From: CAJBNH01 sp964447285
GTDB taxonomy: Bacteria; Myxococcota_A; UBA9042
Length of the DNA: 64,000 bases
Direction: 5' to 3'
NCBI GenBank assembly: GCA_964447285.1
Contig: CAYURO010000021.1
Location: forward strand, 13,696 to 77,695
The notes under the pieces are model-generated. The model saw only the letters and a list, made by a program, of their open reading frames with translations, made no database searches and was not told the DNA's origin. The translations under genes and the position numbers were made by a program. Positions 56,901 to 64,000 of this stretch are shown here, piece by piece; the stretch's first letter is position 1, and every line of letters starts with the position of its first letter.

Positions 56901-58575
56901 CGACCTGACGCGCCACGTTTTGGTTGAGATGAGCCAGCAGGTGCCGCGCATCCTGACGGGAGCGCTGTTCGCCTTTTTGCACCAAGACCAGGATGAACTG
57001 CGCGAACCTCTGGATCTGCCTGCGTTTCTGGAAGAGAAGCTGGGGCTGCCGGTGCCGCGTCAGGCCGACTATCTGGCCGGCGGGCGCAAGGTGCGGCAGA
57101 GCTATTACGAGGCGCTGGCAAGGCTTTCCGACAACGTGATGGCGCAAGGCGGGCCGTATTTGGCGCGTCGGTCGCGGCTGCTGGATGTGCACCGACCGCC
57201 ACCGCCGATGCCGCAACCGCGGGGCAGGGCGGCGACGCTCGAGAAGGACGCCAAAAGGGCGATCGCGGTGGCGGACAAGTTGGCGCACAAGCTTGCGTTC
57301 AACGGTCGTCTGGGTGAGGGGCACACGGCCGCGACCCAGGCCTACCGTCAGGCTTTCCAAGCGTGCGGAGAGCTGCTGACCGAGGTCCCCGACGGCTTCC
57401 AACTGCCTTGGTTCAAGGACTTTTGGCAGCGAAACGAAGAGGCACTGAAGGTGTTGTCGGTCGTGCGTAACGTTCAAGACGACGTCGACGACGTGCGGCA
57501 TTGGTTGCAGGTGCAGGGGGGGCACGAGCCGGGGTTGGCGGACCAGGACCTTGTGGAAGCGGTCGCGCGGTCCCTGTACTACCACCGCAAGGATCAGGAC
57601 GAGGTGCTTGCGGATCCGTTGACGCGGCTGCTGATCGAAGAGCCAGCGGGTGCCTACGACTTCACCATCGTCAGCTGCATGGGCGTGGTGACCGACGGGG
57701 CGAAGGGGCGCGAGCTCGAGGAGTCCTACCGTCGGCTGGCCAAGCGACACGGCGTCAAGGTGATCCGCGCCCACACGGGGCTGTTCCGGTCGCTGGAATA
57801 CAACGCGGCGGCCATCTTGCGCGCCATCGAGCGGACCCGAACCCCTTGGGGAACCATCGGCTACAGTCAGGGGTGCCCCAACGCGTTGCTGGCCGAGAGC
57901 TTCTTGTGGAGCGGCACCCCGAAACAGCGGGCGCTGCTGGACCGGTTTGTCGCCCGTAACCTGTTGTTCTCCGCCGTGAATGGGGCAGCGCACGGGGCCA
58001 GCGGGTCCGTCAAGCTGCTGCGGGCGATGGTCGACGGCGAGCGCTTCCTGAAGCACTACCAAGCCACATGGTCGCGTGAGGTCGTCGAGATCTTCATGCG
58101 CGGGCTGAAGTCGGCGATGGAGTCGACCGCGTTCGTGGACACGCTGGCGGGGACGCACTCGCTCAGTTTGGAGCGCGCCCGTCTGCTGCACCGCGACCGC
58201 CAGTTCGTGCCGGGCATTCCGACCTCGACGACGCGGGGCATCGTGGACCTGAACAAGCTGCCGGAGGCCTTGGAGTACCTGTACTTCGCGCACGACCGGC
58301 TGCTGCCCGACGTGCCGCACGACAGCCAGGTACCGGCCGAAGAAGCGATCGGGCAGGCCAGCCGGGTGCGCAACGCGTGGACAGAGGTGCTGGCTCGTGC
58401 GGACATGGGCAGTCGCATCCAAGCCACGCATCACTGGTCGCCGTTGACCGCTGAGGTCGAGTTCCTGACGACCGACCGCGACCGCGCGCGTGCCGTGTAT
58501 CAAGGACCAAAAGACCGCCATGTTTTCCCATGGTTGTGGGTGAATGGACGGTTTGGACGAATTGGACGAATTTAG
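53995..58575 (+). CDS. 1,526-aa multidomain protein: beta-rich N-half, helical middle, alpha/beta-hydrolase-like C-terminus
   Basis: ATG 53995 (MSPSINATSPSRPRAN) is preferred; the frame opens at 53740, but that part reads as noncoding leader. No signal peptide or membrane span, so it is probably cytosolic. Residues ~1-120 are a small beta domain. About 120-650 are long amphipathic strands repeating 'G.l.v.l....' (for example GELEVTLSLAEATLAG), reminiscent of AsmA/TamB-type lipid-contact repeats. About 650-1210 are helical with Leu/Arg-rich repeats. Residues ~1215-1500 resemble an alpha/beta hydrolase: TIVSCMGVV strand, GYSQG nucleophile elbow (Ser1291), and late HHW. I do not recognise this architecture. 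It may process or move lipids; function unproven. Confidence 0.75.
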   Translation: MSPSINATSPSRPRANRVGLRVESAVERIRSGKTPNIQVYLEHVAYPREGGQAFAPLRIPERARVVIDGVDAGLIACARLQSTVTLTPGTHVFPLADGPGLHVHVAEGTTVSVAAEVGPPPHEAGGAGALVTSIDVEFYPPLAMPRILTVLAEVQQLFLDKHVAALLRGVAPDRMIGLLETVGFGLDDALLGGMLQSIEVRLARVTGRPKWRPYLQRWDLELAFSGELRFLDRVQVPFHDVVLPPAVLPVLGASLELLISSSPLASGELRVERLRALPIARAALRALHAIEGRLRIDGDLPSVSVASQAVDRTKFQTQVQLPAGASLDGDFRISRDGNAWSVEVLPLSLSFREEDRERVQLRMAGQLTVDLDRTDGGPLEHVDGRLECEILPGSVLTRVEAALRGTHPLAAGGTGGRCVLRDMHLRGGMEVRIDAGHLSAGPLGDGFAVKAVLELPDEPFLQRARSTWGGSLDGGTLAATLKPHGRGWDLAVEAQGLLHQHFEMAVAPIPELRIEDSHLRGTVEARVSLSGGAILRALGGAETEMSVAPRGELEVTLSLAEATLAGRRVSLPHGTTLVGRWHPGEVSSNQAQDFAFDLSWDLHGEPCLLHGADRAVSLLTDALRQGALTVCVSPGGRFSFRGEQQGLYGVRFFNALLDPAGEAGHLLEILNSDDALSHVQAAIEVFDPEWAGQFVTLRKWAKRLRDHVQARGIARPGDLVPRHQIAGMLSRVLVDDDSLEARIEPLVRDVTECRGLDLRAAKDLLYDAWGDRRLDYEIDGLLRWLDLVTAPSEPLPRPVAADDPPLVENTLYLAALQALPSADELYCAASPGPMPAELLARVADLSPELSLNQIDHLLAHAAASWDPNAVRRLRHVRQAKRRVATIAEGWGGIAHAAQASTIASFLGEAVGPLPFDHRTSIPDAWPPPCALGPRDVAVLLHAGIVEGHQGLQSQINNRLLIEHLRASPGDLTRHVLVEMSQQVPRILTGALFAFLHQDQDELREPLDLPAFLEEKLGLPVPRQADYLAGGRKVRQSYYEALARLSDNVMAQGGPYLARRSRLLDVHRPPPPMPQPRGRAATLEKDAKRAIAVADKLAHKLAFNGRLGEGHTAATQAYRQAFQACGELLTEVPDGFQLPWFKDFWQRNEEALKVLSVVRNVQDDVDDVRHWLQVQGGHEPGLADQDLVEAVARSLYYHRKDQDEVLADPLTRLLIEEPAGAYDFTIVSCMGVVTDGAKGRELEESYRRLAKRHGVKVIRAHTGLFRSLEYNAAAILRAIERTRTPWGTIGYSQGCPNALLAESFLWSGTPKQRALLDRFVARNLLFSAVNGAAHGASGSVKLLRAMVDGERFLKHYQATWSREVVEIFMRGLKSAMESTAFVDTLAGTHSLSLERARLLHRDRQFVPGIPTSTTRGIVDLNKLPEALEYLYFAHDRLLPDVPHDSQVPAEEAIGQASRVRNAWTEVLARADMGSRIQATHHWSPLTAEVEFLTTDRDRARAVYQGPKDRHVFPWLWVNGRFGRIGRI

Positions 58576-58601
58576 GGGTCGATCTGGATCACAAATGATG
58601 A

Positions 58602-58631
58602 GACAAGCCCTTGCTTATGCGCAGGTTTGTC
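58602..58631. terminator. Bidirectional hairpin between the 1,526-aa gene and thyX
   Basis: GACAAGCC (58602-58609) pairs with GGTTTGTC (58624-58631), seven Watson-Crick pairs plus one wobble, with a 14-nt loop. It sits in the 77-bp convergent gap. No strong T-run on either side. Confidence 0.35.
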
Positions 58632-58652
58632 CGGTTACCCTCAGCCATTTGA

Positions 58653-60227
58653 CTAGACCGACCGCTGCCACTCAGAGCGGTCCTGCAGCCAGACCTTCAC
58701 CCCGCAGTACCGGTCGCCCTCGGTGCAGTACGGACGGATCCCTGCGAGGTGCCGCACCGCACACGGGGGCAGCAGGTACCGGCCGATGTGCGGTTCGACT
58801 TCGGCGATGGCCTGCGCCTCGTCCACACTCGCATGCCAGATCTCCTCTTGCGCGTTGAAGCACAGGCGCATCCAGTGCTTGTGGCGCAGCGCGGCCAGGT
58901 CGGCCGTCTCGGTGAACCGCAGCGCCACCGCGTTCGGCAGCAGGTAGGCCCGCCACTCGGCATCGACGCCCAGCGCCTGCAGCTCCGCAATCGCCGCCCA
59001 AGTTCGCTGCATGGACTCGGTGTAGTGCGTCACCGCCTGCGGTCCCGCCTGCGCCACCAGCCCGGGCATCACGAAGTCGGGATCGGGACTCAGGAAAGCG
59101 TGGACGGAGGGACGCGCCGCCGGCGTCATGCGGTGGCGTTGGTCCTGACTGTCGGCGGCATGGCTCAGCCGCTTGTGAAAGGCGTAGTGCGCGGCGTGCA
59201 GGGCCCGACCCAGCTTCTGGTGCGACACGTTGGCCAGCGGGTCGGCCAGCAGCGGGTTCTGTCGCGGATCCAGCACCTTGGCGATGGCCGCAGCGTCGTC
59301 CAGCTCGGTCGGCAGCACCCCCAGCACCTCGCGCACTGCGTCGGCCACCCGGCGCTCGTTGTGCGCGAAGCGGTCGATGAGCAGCGACGTCCGCCCCGCC
59401 AGCTCGGTATCGAACGCCTGCACCCGCTGCCGATGGCGCTGCGGATCCAGAGGACGTTCATGGCCTTGCGCGACCGGCTCCAGCGGCTCGACGTCCAGTT
59501 GCCGCAGCAGCGGGTCCGCCTGGAACAGCAACTCGGCCATGCGGTCGACGACAAAGCGAGCCTCGCGCGGCGTGTCGGGCTGTTGGCAAAGGCGTCGATA
59601 CCGCAGCACGGTCAGGATGTTGACGGTGTGCACCAGCGTGGTGTGGGTGGCGACGGGCAGCACGTAGCGCGCGACCTCTTGCGCCCGACGCTGCACCGGT
59701 TGGCGCCACTTCTGCGGGTCCTTGGCGCGTGCCCGAAAGACGGCGAAATACGCTTGCGCAGCGGCCGGTTCCAGCAGCTCGATCAGGGCGTGGTAGTCGG
59801 CCATCTGCCGCTCGACCGCTTGCTGGAACACGCGCTGGGCGGCGTCGGGCAGGGCGGGCACCGCGACGCGCCCGGGCTTGACCTCGACGTAGCGCTGGCT
59901 GGTCTGTTCGCTGTTGTAGAAGGGATGGGCGTGCAGAAAGCTCCAGACGAACTGCCGCGACACGCCGTCGATGGCGAACTGCGCGAAGCCATGCTGCAAT
60001 GTCGTGTGGTGACCGGCGCGAAACGTACTGTGGGCGATGCGGTCGCGGAGATCCTCGCGCTGCTGCCGCTTGTCGGGGGGCAGCCCCACGCCCGAGACCT
60101 CGTCGGCGGTCAGAACGCCTTTGCCGCTGTAGCAGGTGCGGGCGGCGGCGACGGCGTGCTCGAACGGCCGGTCCGACAGCGAGACCAGGCGCACCGACGG
60201 CGGCGACGAGGCAAACGGCTGGCTCAT
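58653..60227 (-). CDS. thyX: Double-length ThyX (FAD-dependent thymidylate synthase family)
   Basis: 524 aa, about twice a usual ThyX (~220-250 aa). The start overlaps the rsuA-like stop by 4 bp (ATGA). Each half looks like one ThyX unit. The N-half has ARTCYSGKG, RAGHHTTLQH and HAHPFYNSEQTSQRYVEV (residues 99-116), a degenerate version of the RHRX7S motif with His in place of both arginines. The C-half has an exact RHRX7S (Arg364-Ser374) and the downstream LRHKHWMRLCFNAQEEI segment. ThyX methylates dUMP using methylene-tetrahydrofolate and FAD. A pseudodimer in one chain is the simplest reading; the N-half may be partly structural. Confidence 0.85.
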   Translation of the reverse strand: MSQPFASSPPSVRLVSLSDRPFEHAVAAARTCYSGKGVLTADEVSGVGLPPDKRQQREDLRDRIAHSTFRAGHHTTLQHGFAQFAIDGVSRQFVWSFLHAHPFYNSEQTSQRYVEVKPGRVAVPALPDAAQRVFQQAVERQMADYHALIELLEPAAAQAYFAVFRARAKDPQKWRQPVQRRAQEVARYVLPVATHTTLVHTVNILTVLRYRRLCQQPDTPREARFVVDRMAELLFQADPLLRQLDVEPLEPVAQGHERPLDPQRHRQRVQAFDTELAGRTSLLIDRFAHNERRVADAVREVLGVLPTELDDAAAIAKVLDPRQNPLLADPLANVSHQKLGRALHAAHYAFHKRLSHAADSQDQRHRMTPAARPSVHAFLSPDPDFVMPGLVAQAGPQAVTHYTESMQRTWAAIAELQALGVDAEWRAYLLPNAVALRFTETADLAALRHKHWMRLCFNAQEEIWHASVDEAQAIAEVEPHIGRYLLPPCAVRHLAGIRPYCTEGDRYCGVKVWLQDRSEWQRSV

Positions 60228-60964
60228 GGCTCGGTGGCGTCCGCTTCGCCCTGATCCGCGGGCTCTCCAGAACGCAGCAGGGCGACCTCGTCGGCCGTCA
60301 GCTCGCGCACGCCGCCGGGCGGCAGGTTCGGGTCGAGCCACAGGCCGCCGATGCGTTCGCGGTGCAGCGTCAGCACCAGCCCGCCGCACACCGCGACCAT
60401 GCGCTTGACCTGATGAAACTTGCCCTCGTGCAGGCGGATCCGCACGAGCTTGGGCCCCATCCGCTCCAGCACCGCCGGCAGGCACCGCGTCCCGTCGGGC
60501 AGCACGATGCCCACGGCAAAGTGGTCTTCGGCATCGGGCGGCAGATCCGCTTGCAACGTGGCCACATAGGCCTTCTCGACGTGCCTGCGCGGGTGGGTCA
60601 GCGCGTGGTTCAGGCCGCCGTCGGTCGTCAGCAGCAGCAGCCCCGTCGTGTCTTTGTCCAGCCGGCCGATGGGCGCCAGATCGCGCGCCTGCAGGTCGGC
60701 GGGCACCAGGCTCATCACGTTCGGCGCGGCCATCTCCTCGGTCGTGCACACGTGCCCCACGGGCTTGTGCAGCATCAGCACGCGGTGGCCAAACGGGCGC
60801 ACGGGCTTGCCGCGAAACACCACCTCGTCGACGCCCGACGTGACTTGCTTGGCCGGATCGCGGACTTCCACGCCGTTGACCAAGGCCTGCCCGGCACGCA
60901 CACCGGTCCAAACGTGGCTGCGAGGGGTTCCGGTGCCTTGGCTGATGTATCGGTCGATGCGCAT
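60224..60964 (-). CDS. rsuA: RsuA-family 16S rRNA pseudouridine synthase
   Basis: 246 aa from ATG 60964. An S4 RNA-binding domain (MRIDRYISQGTG…ALVNGVEV) is followed by the pseudouridine synthase core, with the catalytic Asp in GRLDKDTTGLLLLTTDG, and by KFHQVKRMVAVCG. RsuA makes Psi516 in 16S rRNA; RluE/F-type specificity cannot be excluded from sequence alone. A C-terminal acidic tail (GEPADQGEADATEP) is unusual. It is translationally coupled to the downstream thyX-type gene. Confidence 0.88.
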   Translation of the reverse strand: MRIDRYISQGTGTPRSHVWTGVRAGQALVNGVEVRDPAKQVTSGVDEVVFRGKPVRPFGHRVLMLHKPVGHVCTTEEMAAPNVMSLVPADLQARDLAPIGRLDKDTTGLLLLTTDGGLNHALTHPRRHVEKAYVATLQADLPPDAEDHFAVGIVLPDGTRCLPAVLERMGPKLVRIRLHEGKFHQVKRMVAVCGGLVLTLHRERIGGLWLDPNLPPGGVRELTADEVALLRSGEPADQGEADATEP

Positions 60965-61122
60965 GGCGGCGAGTATGGCCGATCCCGTGCCGAACCGCAC
61001 CCGGCCAGGTCGAACGTCTGGGCGCCGTAGCCCTGCGCACCCGGCTCAAACCGGACCCAAACGTAACCCTTCATCGCGACACGCAACGGCCGTCCAATCC
61101 GACCAGCCCGGTCCCTTTTCTC

Positions 61123-61151
61123 TTGCTTGGCGCCATGGGTTGCCCTAGCAT
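61123..61151 (+). promoter_or_regulatory. Possible promoter of preT-preA
   Basis: TTGCTT (61123-61128) and TAGCAT (61146-61151) are spaced by 17 bp, about 95 bases before the preT start. A hairpin (CGCGCAG 61166-61172 with CTGCGCG 61184-61190, 11-nt loop) would form near the 5' end of the transcript. The remainder of the 279-bp divergent gap holds nothing recognisable. Confidence 0.35.
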
Positions 61152-61243
61152 CCCGCCCTTGTTTTCGCGCAGACCGCGCAACCCTGCGCGAACACGAAGA
61201 CTTCTGACCCAGACACCCCCCGCGCAAGCGGCCCCGAGGTCGA

Positions 61244-62581
61244 ATGAAGCTAGCAGAGAAGCGATCGGAGACCGTGTTCCAGGACTTCAAGCCGGCCCTT
61301 TCAGCAGGCCACGCGTTCGCCGAGGCGAGCCGCTGCCTGTTTTGCGAGGACGCGCCCTGCACCATCGCGTGCCCGACGAGCATCGACATCCCGCAGTTCA
61401 TCCGCAAGATCACGACGGGCAACCTCAAGGGCTCGGCGCGCACGATTTTCGACGCGAACATCCTGGGTTCCAGCTGCGCCCGCGTCTGCCCGGTCGAGGT
61501 GCTGTGCGTCGGCGCGTGCGTGTACAACCACATGGACCAGCCGCCGATCCAGATCGGCAAGCTGCAGCGCCACGCCACCGACCACGCCATTGCGCAGGGT
61601 TGGCAGTTCCACGCGGCGGGACCGGACACCGGCTTCAGCGTCGGTCTGGTCGGCGGCGGCCCCGCGTCGCTGTCGGCGGCGTACCAGCTGCGGCGGCAGG
61701 GCCATGCGGTCACCATCTACGAAAAACGCAGCGTGATCGGCGGCTTGGACGTCACCGGCGTGGCCCCGTACAAGGTGCGGGCAGACGACGTGGCCAAGGA
61801 GATCGACTGGCTGCTGGGCATCGGCGGCATCGAAGTCCGCACCGGCGTTCAGGTTGGCGCGGACTTGACGTGGGCCGAGCTGGAGCAGCGTCACGATGCG
61901 CTGTTCGTCGGCATCGGTCTGGGCGCCGACAGCTTGCTCGACGTTCCGGGCGCGCAGCTGCCGGGCGTGCAGGGCGCCGTCGCGTTCATCGAGGGCATGA
62001 AGCTGGGGACCGTTGACCTGTCCAAGGTGCGCCACGCCCTGGTGATCGGCGGCGGCAACACGGCGGTCGATGCGGTGCGCGAGCTCAACGGCTTGGGCGT
62101 GCCGGACGTCACGCTGGTCTATCGCGGCACCGAAGCGGGCATGCCCGGCTACAAGCACGAGTGGAAGGTCGCGAAGATCGACGGCGTGCACGCGGCCTGG
62201 CAGGCGCTGCCGGTCGCGTTCCAGGGCAACGGCCGCGTCGAGTCGGTGCGCTGCATCCGCATGGACGACCACAAGAAGTCGATGGCGGGCACGGAGTTCG
62301 ACCTGCCGGCCGACCTGGTGCTGTTGGGCATCGGCCAGGCCAAGCTGGGCGAGCTGCTGGGCGGGCTGCCGGGCGTCACCCTCGACAAGGGTCGCGTGGT
62401 CGTCGACGCGAGCGGGTTTACCGGTCGGCGCGGCCTGTGGGCGGGCGGCGACTGCACCAACGGCGGCAAGGAGGTCGTGAACGCGGTGGCCGAGGGCAAG
62501 TCCGCAGCGATCGCCATCGACGAGTACCTGACCACGACCGCCGCGGCCGCGCGCCAGGCGAAGGAGGCCCCCCATGGTTGA
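61244..62581 (+). CDS. preT: NAD-dependent dihydropyrimidine dehydrogenase, subunit PreT
   Basis: 445 aa. It has the GltD/DPD-like N-terminal Fe-S domain, with Cys clusters ASRCLFCEDAPCTIACP and SSCARVCPVEVLCVGAC, then an FAD-binding site (VGLVGGGPASLSAAY) and an NAD-binding site (VIGGGNTAVDAV). PreT passes electrons between NAD(H) and PreA, which reduces or oxidises uracil/thymine. Its 3' end overlaps preA by 8 bp, a typical preTA arrangement. GAGG lies a few bases before the start. Confidence 0.93.
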   Translation: MKLAEKRSETVFQDFKPALSAGHAFAEASRCLFCEDAPCTIACPTSIDIPQFIRKITTGNLKGSARTIFDANILGSSCARVCPVEVLCVGACVYNHMDQPPIQIGKLQRHATDHAIAQGWQFHAAGPDTGFSVGLVGGGPASLSAAYQLRRQGHAVTIYEKRSVIGGLDVTGVAPYKVRADDVAKEIDWLLGIGGIEVRTGVQVGADLTWAELEQRHDALFVGIGLGADSLLDVPGAQLPGVQGAVAFIEGMKLGTVDLSKVRHALVIGGGNTAVDAVRELNGLGVPDVTLVYRGTEAGMPGYKHEWKVAKIDGVHAAWQALPVAFQGNGRVESVRCIRMDDHKKSMAGTEFDLPADLVLLGIGQAKLGELLGGLPGVTLDKGRVVVDASGFTGRRGLWAGGDCTNGGKEVVNAVAEGKSAAIAIDEYLTTTAAAARQAKEAPHG

Positions 62582-63848
62582 TCTGCGCTCGAACACCGGA
62601 GGCATCCGCTCTCCCAACCCCTTCTGGCTCGCGTCGGCCCCGCCGACCAACTCGGGTGCGCAAATCATGCGCGCCTTCGAGGCAGGGTGGGGCGGCGCGG
62701 TGTGGAAGACCCTGGGCCAGCCGATCCAGAACGTGTCCAGCCGCTTCGGCTCGCACAACTACGGCGCCAAGAAGACGATTGGCTTCAACAATGTCGAGCT
62801 GATCACCGACCGGCCGCTCGAGGTCAACTTCCGCGAGATCTACGAGGTCAAGAAGCGCTTTCCCGACCACGCCGTCATCGTGTCGCTGATGGTCGAGACC
62901 GAGGAAGAGTGGAAGGACCTGATCATGCGTTCGATGGACGCAGGAGCAGACGGTCTCGAGCTGAACTTCGGCTGTCCCCACGGCATGTGCGAGCGCGGCA
63001 TGGGCTCGGCGGTCGGTCAGGAGCCCAAGGTCAACGAGCGCATCACGGGTTGGGTCACGTCGTATGCGAAGATTCCGGTGCTGGTGAAGTTGACGCCAAA
63101 CGTCAGCGACATCGTGCCGCACGGTCTGGCAGCCCAGCGCGGCGGTGCCCAGGGTGTGTCTTTGATCAATACGATCAAGAGCATCATCGGCGTCGACGTC
63201 GACAAGTTCGTGCTCTATCCGACGGTGGGCGACAAGTCGACGAACGGGGGCTACTGCGGCGCGGCGGTCAAGCCCATCGCGTTGCACATGGTCGGGGCCT
63301 TATCGCGTGATCCGCGGTTCAGTCTGCCGATCAGCGGCATTGGCGGCGTGGCCAACTGGCGCGATGCGGTCGAGTTCATGCTCCTTGGCGCGTCCAGCGT
63401 GCAGGTGTGCACCGAGGTGATGCTCAAGGGGTATCGCATCGTCGAGGACATGATCGAGGGCTTGTCGGAGTATATGATCCGGCACAATTTCGAGACGTTG
63501 GAGGATTTTCGCGGCAAGGCCGTGGCGTCCTACTCCGAGTGGGGCGAGCTGAACGTCAACTTCGAGCAGGTGGCCAAGATCGACGCCAGCAAGTGCATCG
63601 GGTGCTACGACTGCGTGGCTGCTTGTCGCGACGGGGCGCATCAGTGCATCGAGCCGGCCGCCGTGGGGGCTCCGCGGGTTCCGGTCATCGACGAGAGCGA
63701 GTGCGTTGGTTGCAACCTTTGCGAGATCGTTTGTCCGGTGCAGGACTGCATCACGATGGTCGAGGTCGACAACGGGTATGCGCCCGCCAGTTGGAACGAG
63801 CATGTGTATCAGGGGGCGGCGGTTCGCTTTAAGAAGGGGTCGCATTAG
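62574..63848 (+). CDS. preA: NAD-dependent dihydropyrimidine dehydrogenase, subunit PreA
   Basis: 424 aa (E. coli PreA 411 aa). An FMN TIM barrel of the dihydroorotate-dehydrogenase type spans residues ~1-320: NTGGIRSPNPFWLASAP, NFGCPHGMCERGMGSAVGQ, TPNVSDI and SGIGGVANWRDAVEF. Two ferredoxin-type 4Fe-4S sites follow at the C-terminus (CIGCYDCVAAC, CVGCNLCEIVCPV). The Cys in GMCERGMG probably serves as the catalytic proton donor in the active-site loop; mammalian DPD has its Cys a few residues later. It reduces uracil/thymine in pyrimidine turnover. A run of ten G starts at the last base of the stop codon. Confidence 0.94.
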   Translation: MVDLRSNTGGIRSPNPFWLASAPPTNSGAQIMRAFEAGWGGAVWKTLGQPIQNVSSRFGSHNYGAKKTIGFNNVELITDRPLEVNFREIYEVKKRFPDHAVIVSLMVETEEEWKDLIMRSMDAGADGLELNFGCPHGMCERGMGSAVGQEPKVNERITGWVTSYAKIPVLVKLTPNVSDIVPHGLAAQRGGAQGVSLINTIKSIIGVDVDKFVLYPTVGDKSTNGGYCGAAVKPIALHMVGALSRDPRFSLPISGIGGVANWRDAVEFMLLGASSVQVCTEVMLKGYRIVEDMIEGLSEYMIRHNFETLEDFRGKAVASYSEWGELNVNFEQVAKIDASKCIGCYDCVAACRDGAHQCIEPAAVGAPRVPVIDESECVGCNLCEIVCPVQDCITMVEVDNGYAPASWNEHVYQGAAVRFKKGSH

Positions 63849-64000
63849 GGGGGGGGGCGTTGGCGGGGGGCTGGTGATTAGTCACGTCTTCCTCGCGTCT
63901 GCGACCGGCAGGTCTGGTCGAAACGCGTGGACCTGACGACGGGATCGCGCCTCACCCCGTCGCTTCGCGCCACCCCTATGAGTGTTAGCGCGGCAGTCGG
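63849..64000. other. Gap at the window end, no gene supported
   Basis: After preA the sequence has G-runs (ten G from 63848, six at 63865-63870) and a small GTGA-TTAG-TCAC dyad. An ATG at 63978 leads into eight open codons that run off the window, too little to call a gene. Confidence 0.5.

Noticed and set aside
54085..58521. Minus-strand ORFs (692 and 684 aa) opposite the 1,526-aa gene
   Set aside because: His/Gln/Arg-rich antisense frames with no motif; the plus-strand frame is continuous over 4.5 kb and has domain-like structure.
63978..64000. Start of a new gene at the right edge
   Set aside because: Only eight open codons and no ribosome binding site; not enough to support.

Overview
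The window is GC-rich, gene-dense bacterial chromosome with no phage, insertion sequence, CRISPR array, rRNA or tRNA that I can see. It probably comes from Myxococcota or a close deltaproteobacterial relative such as the Bradymonadales. Four things point there: giant Cys-rich lipoproteins with an Asp-rich tether after the lipobox, a MopE-type metal-binding motif, sulfatase-modifying-factor-fold lipoproteins, and two identical operators resembling the LexA box described for Myxococcus xanthus. Species-level assignment is not possible from this sequence. I recognise about 42 coding genes; most ORFs in other frames are shadows.

Layout. 1-3.2 kb: tail of an MFS-like transporter, then a TorF-like porin and a MORN/YwqK repeat protein on the minus strand. 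3.5-9.3 kb: a DUF4407 membrane protein, a HAD-type cytosolic 5'-nucleotidase, and aconitase acnA divergent from it. 9.5-24.5 kb: two very large Cys-rich lipoproteins frame a UvrD-family helicase, a sulfatase-modifying-fold lipoprotein, an MrfA-like DUF1998 helicase and an Rsm22-family protein. Both helicase genes carry the same 21-bp sequence upstream, containing a 16-bp palindrome over the predicted -35 element, so they look like one DNA-damage regulon.

24.5-30.1 kb: a CoaC-like flavoprotein, a WecD-like acetyltransferase, and a minus-strand operon rfbA - GT2 glycosyltransferase - rfbB - wecE. Together these could make dTDP-4-acetamido-4,6-dideoxygalactose (dTDP-Fuc4NAc) and load a sugar onto a polyprenyl carrier. 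30.2-33.5 kb: clpA and clpS, then a divergent DksA/TraR-type zinc-finger protein. 33.5-41.6 kb is one long minus-strand run: Rrf2 Fe-S regulator, rpsU, a beta-barrel, asparaginase, a metallopeptidase lipoprotein, a membrane protein, a radical SAM/SPASM enzyme and an MscS channel.

41.9-46.4 kb holds a 71-aa Cys-rich protein and a redox-flavoured envelope cluster: Rieske protein, CxxCH-containing beta-barrel, YceI, a small membrane protein and a FadL-type barrel. 46.5-53.7 kb carries a penicillin-acylase-type lipoprotein, a beta-propeller/Ig-like exported protein and an S55 (SpoIVB-type) peptidase. Divergent from these is a 1,526-aa protein with a beta-rich N-terminal half and an alpha/beta-hydrolase-like C-terminus that I cannot assign to a known family. 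58.6-63.8 kb: a double-length ThyX, an RsuA-type pseudouridine synthase, and preT-preA for pyrimidine reduction.

The best candidates for undescribed biology are the paired SOS-like operators on two helicases, the Rieske/haem-barrel/YceI/FadL cluster, the 1,526-aa fusion protein, and the radical SAM-MscS operon. All functions are read from motifs and context; no database search was run.
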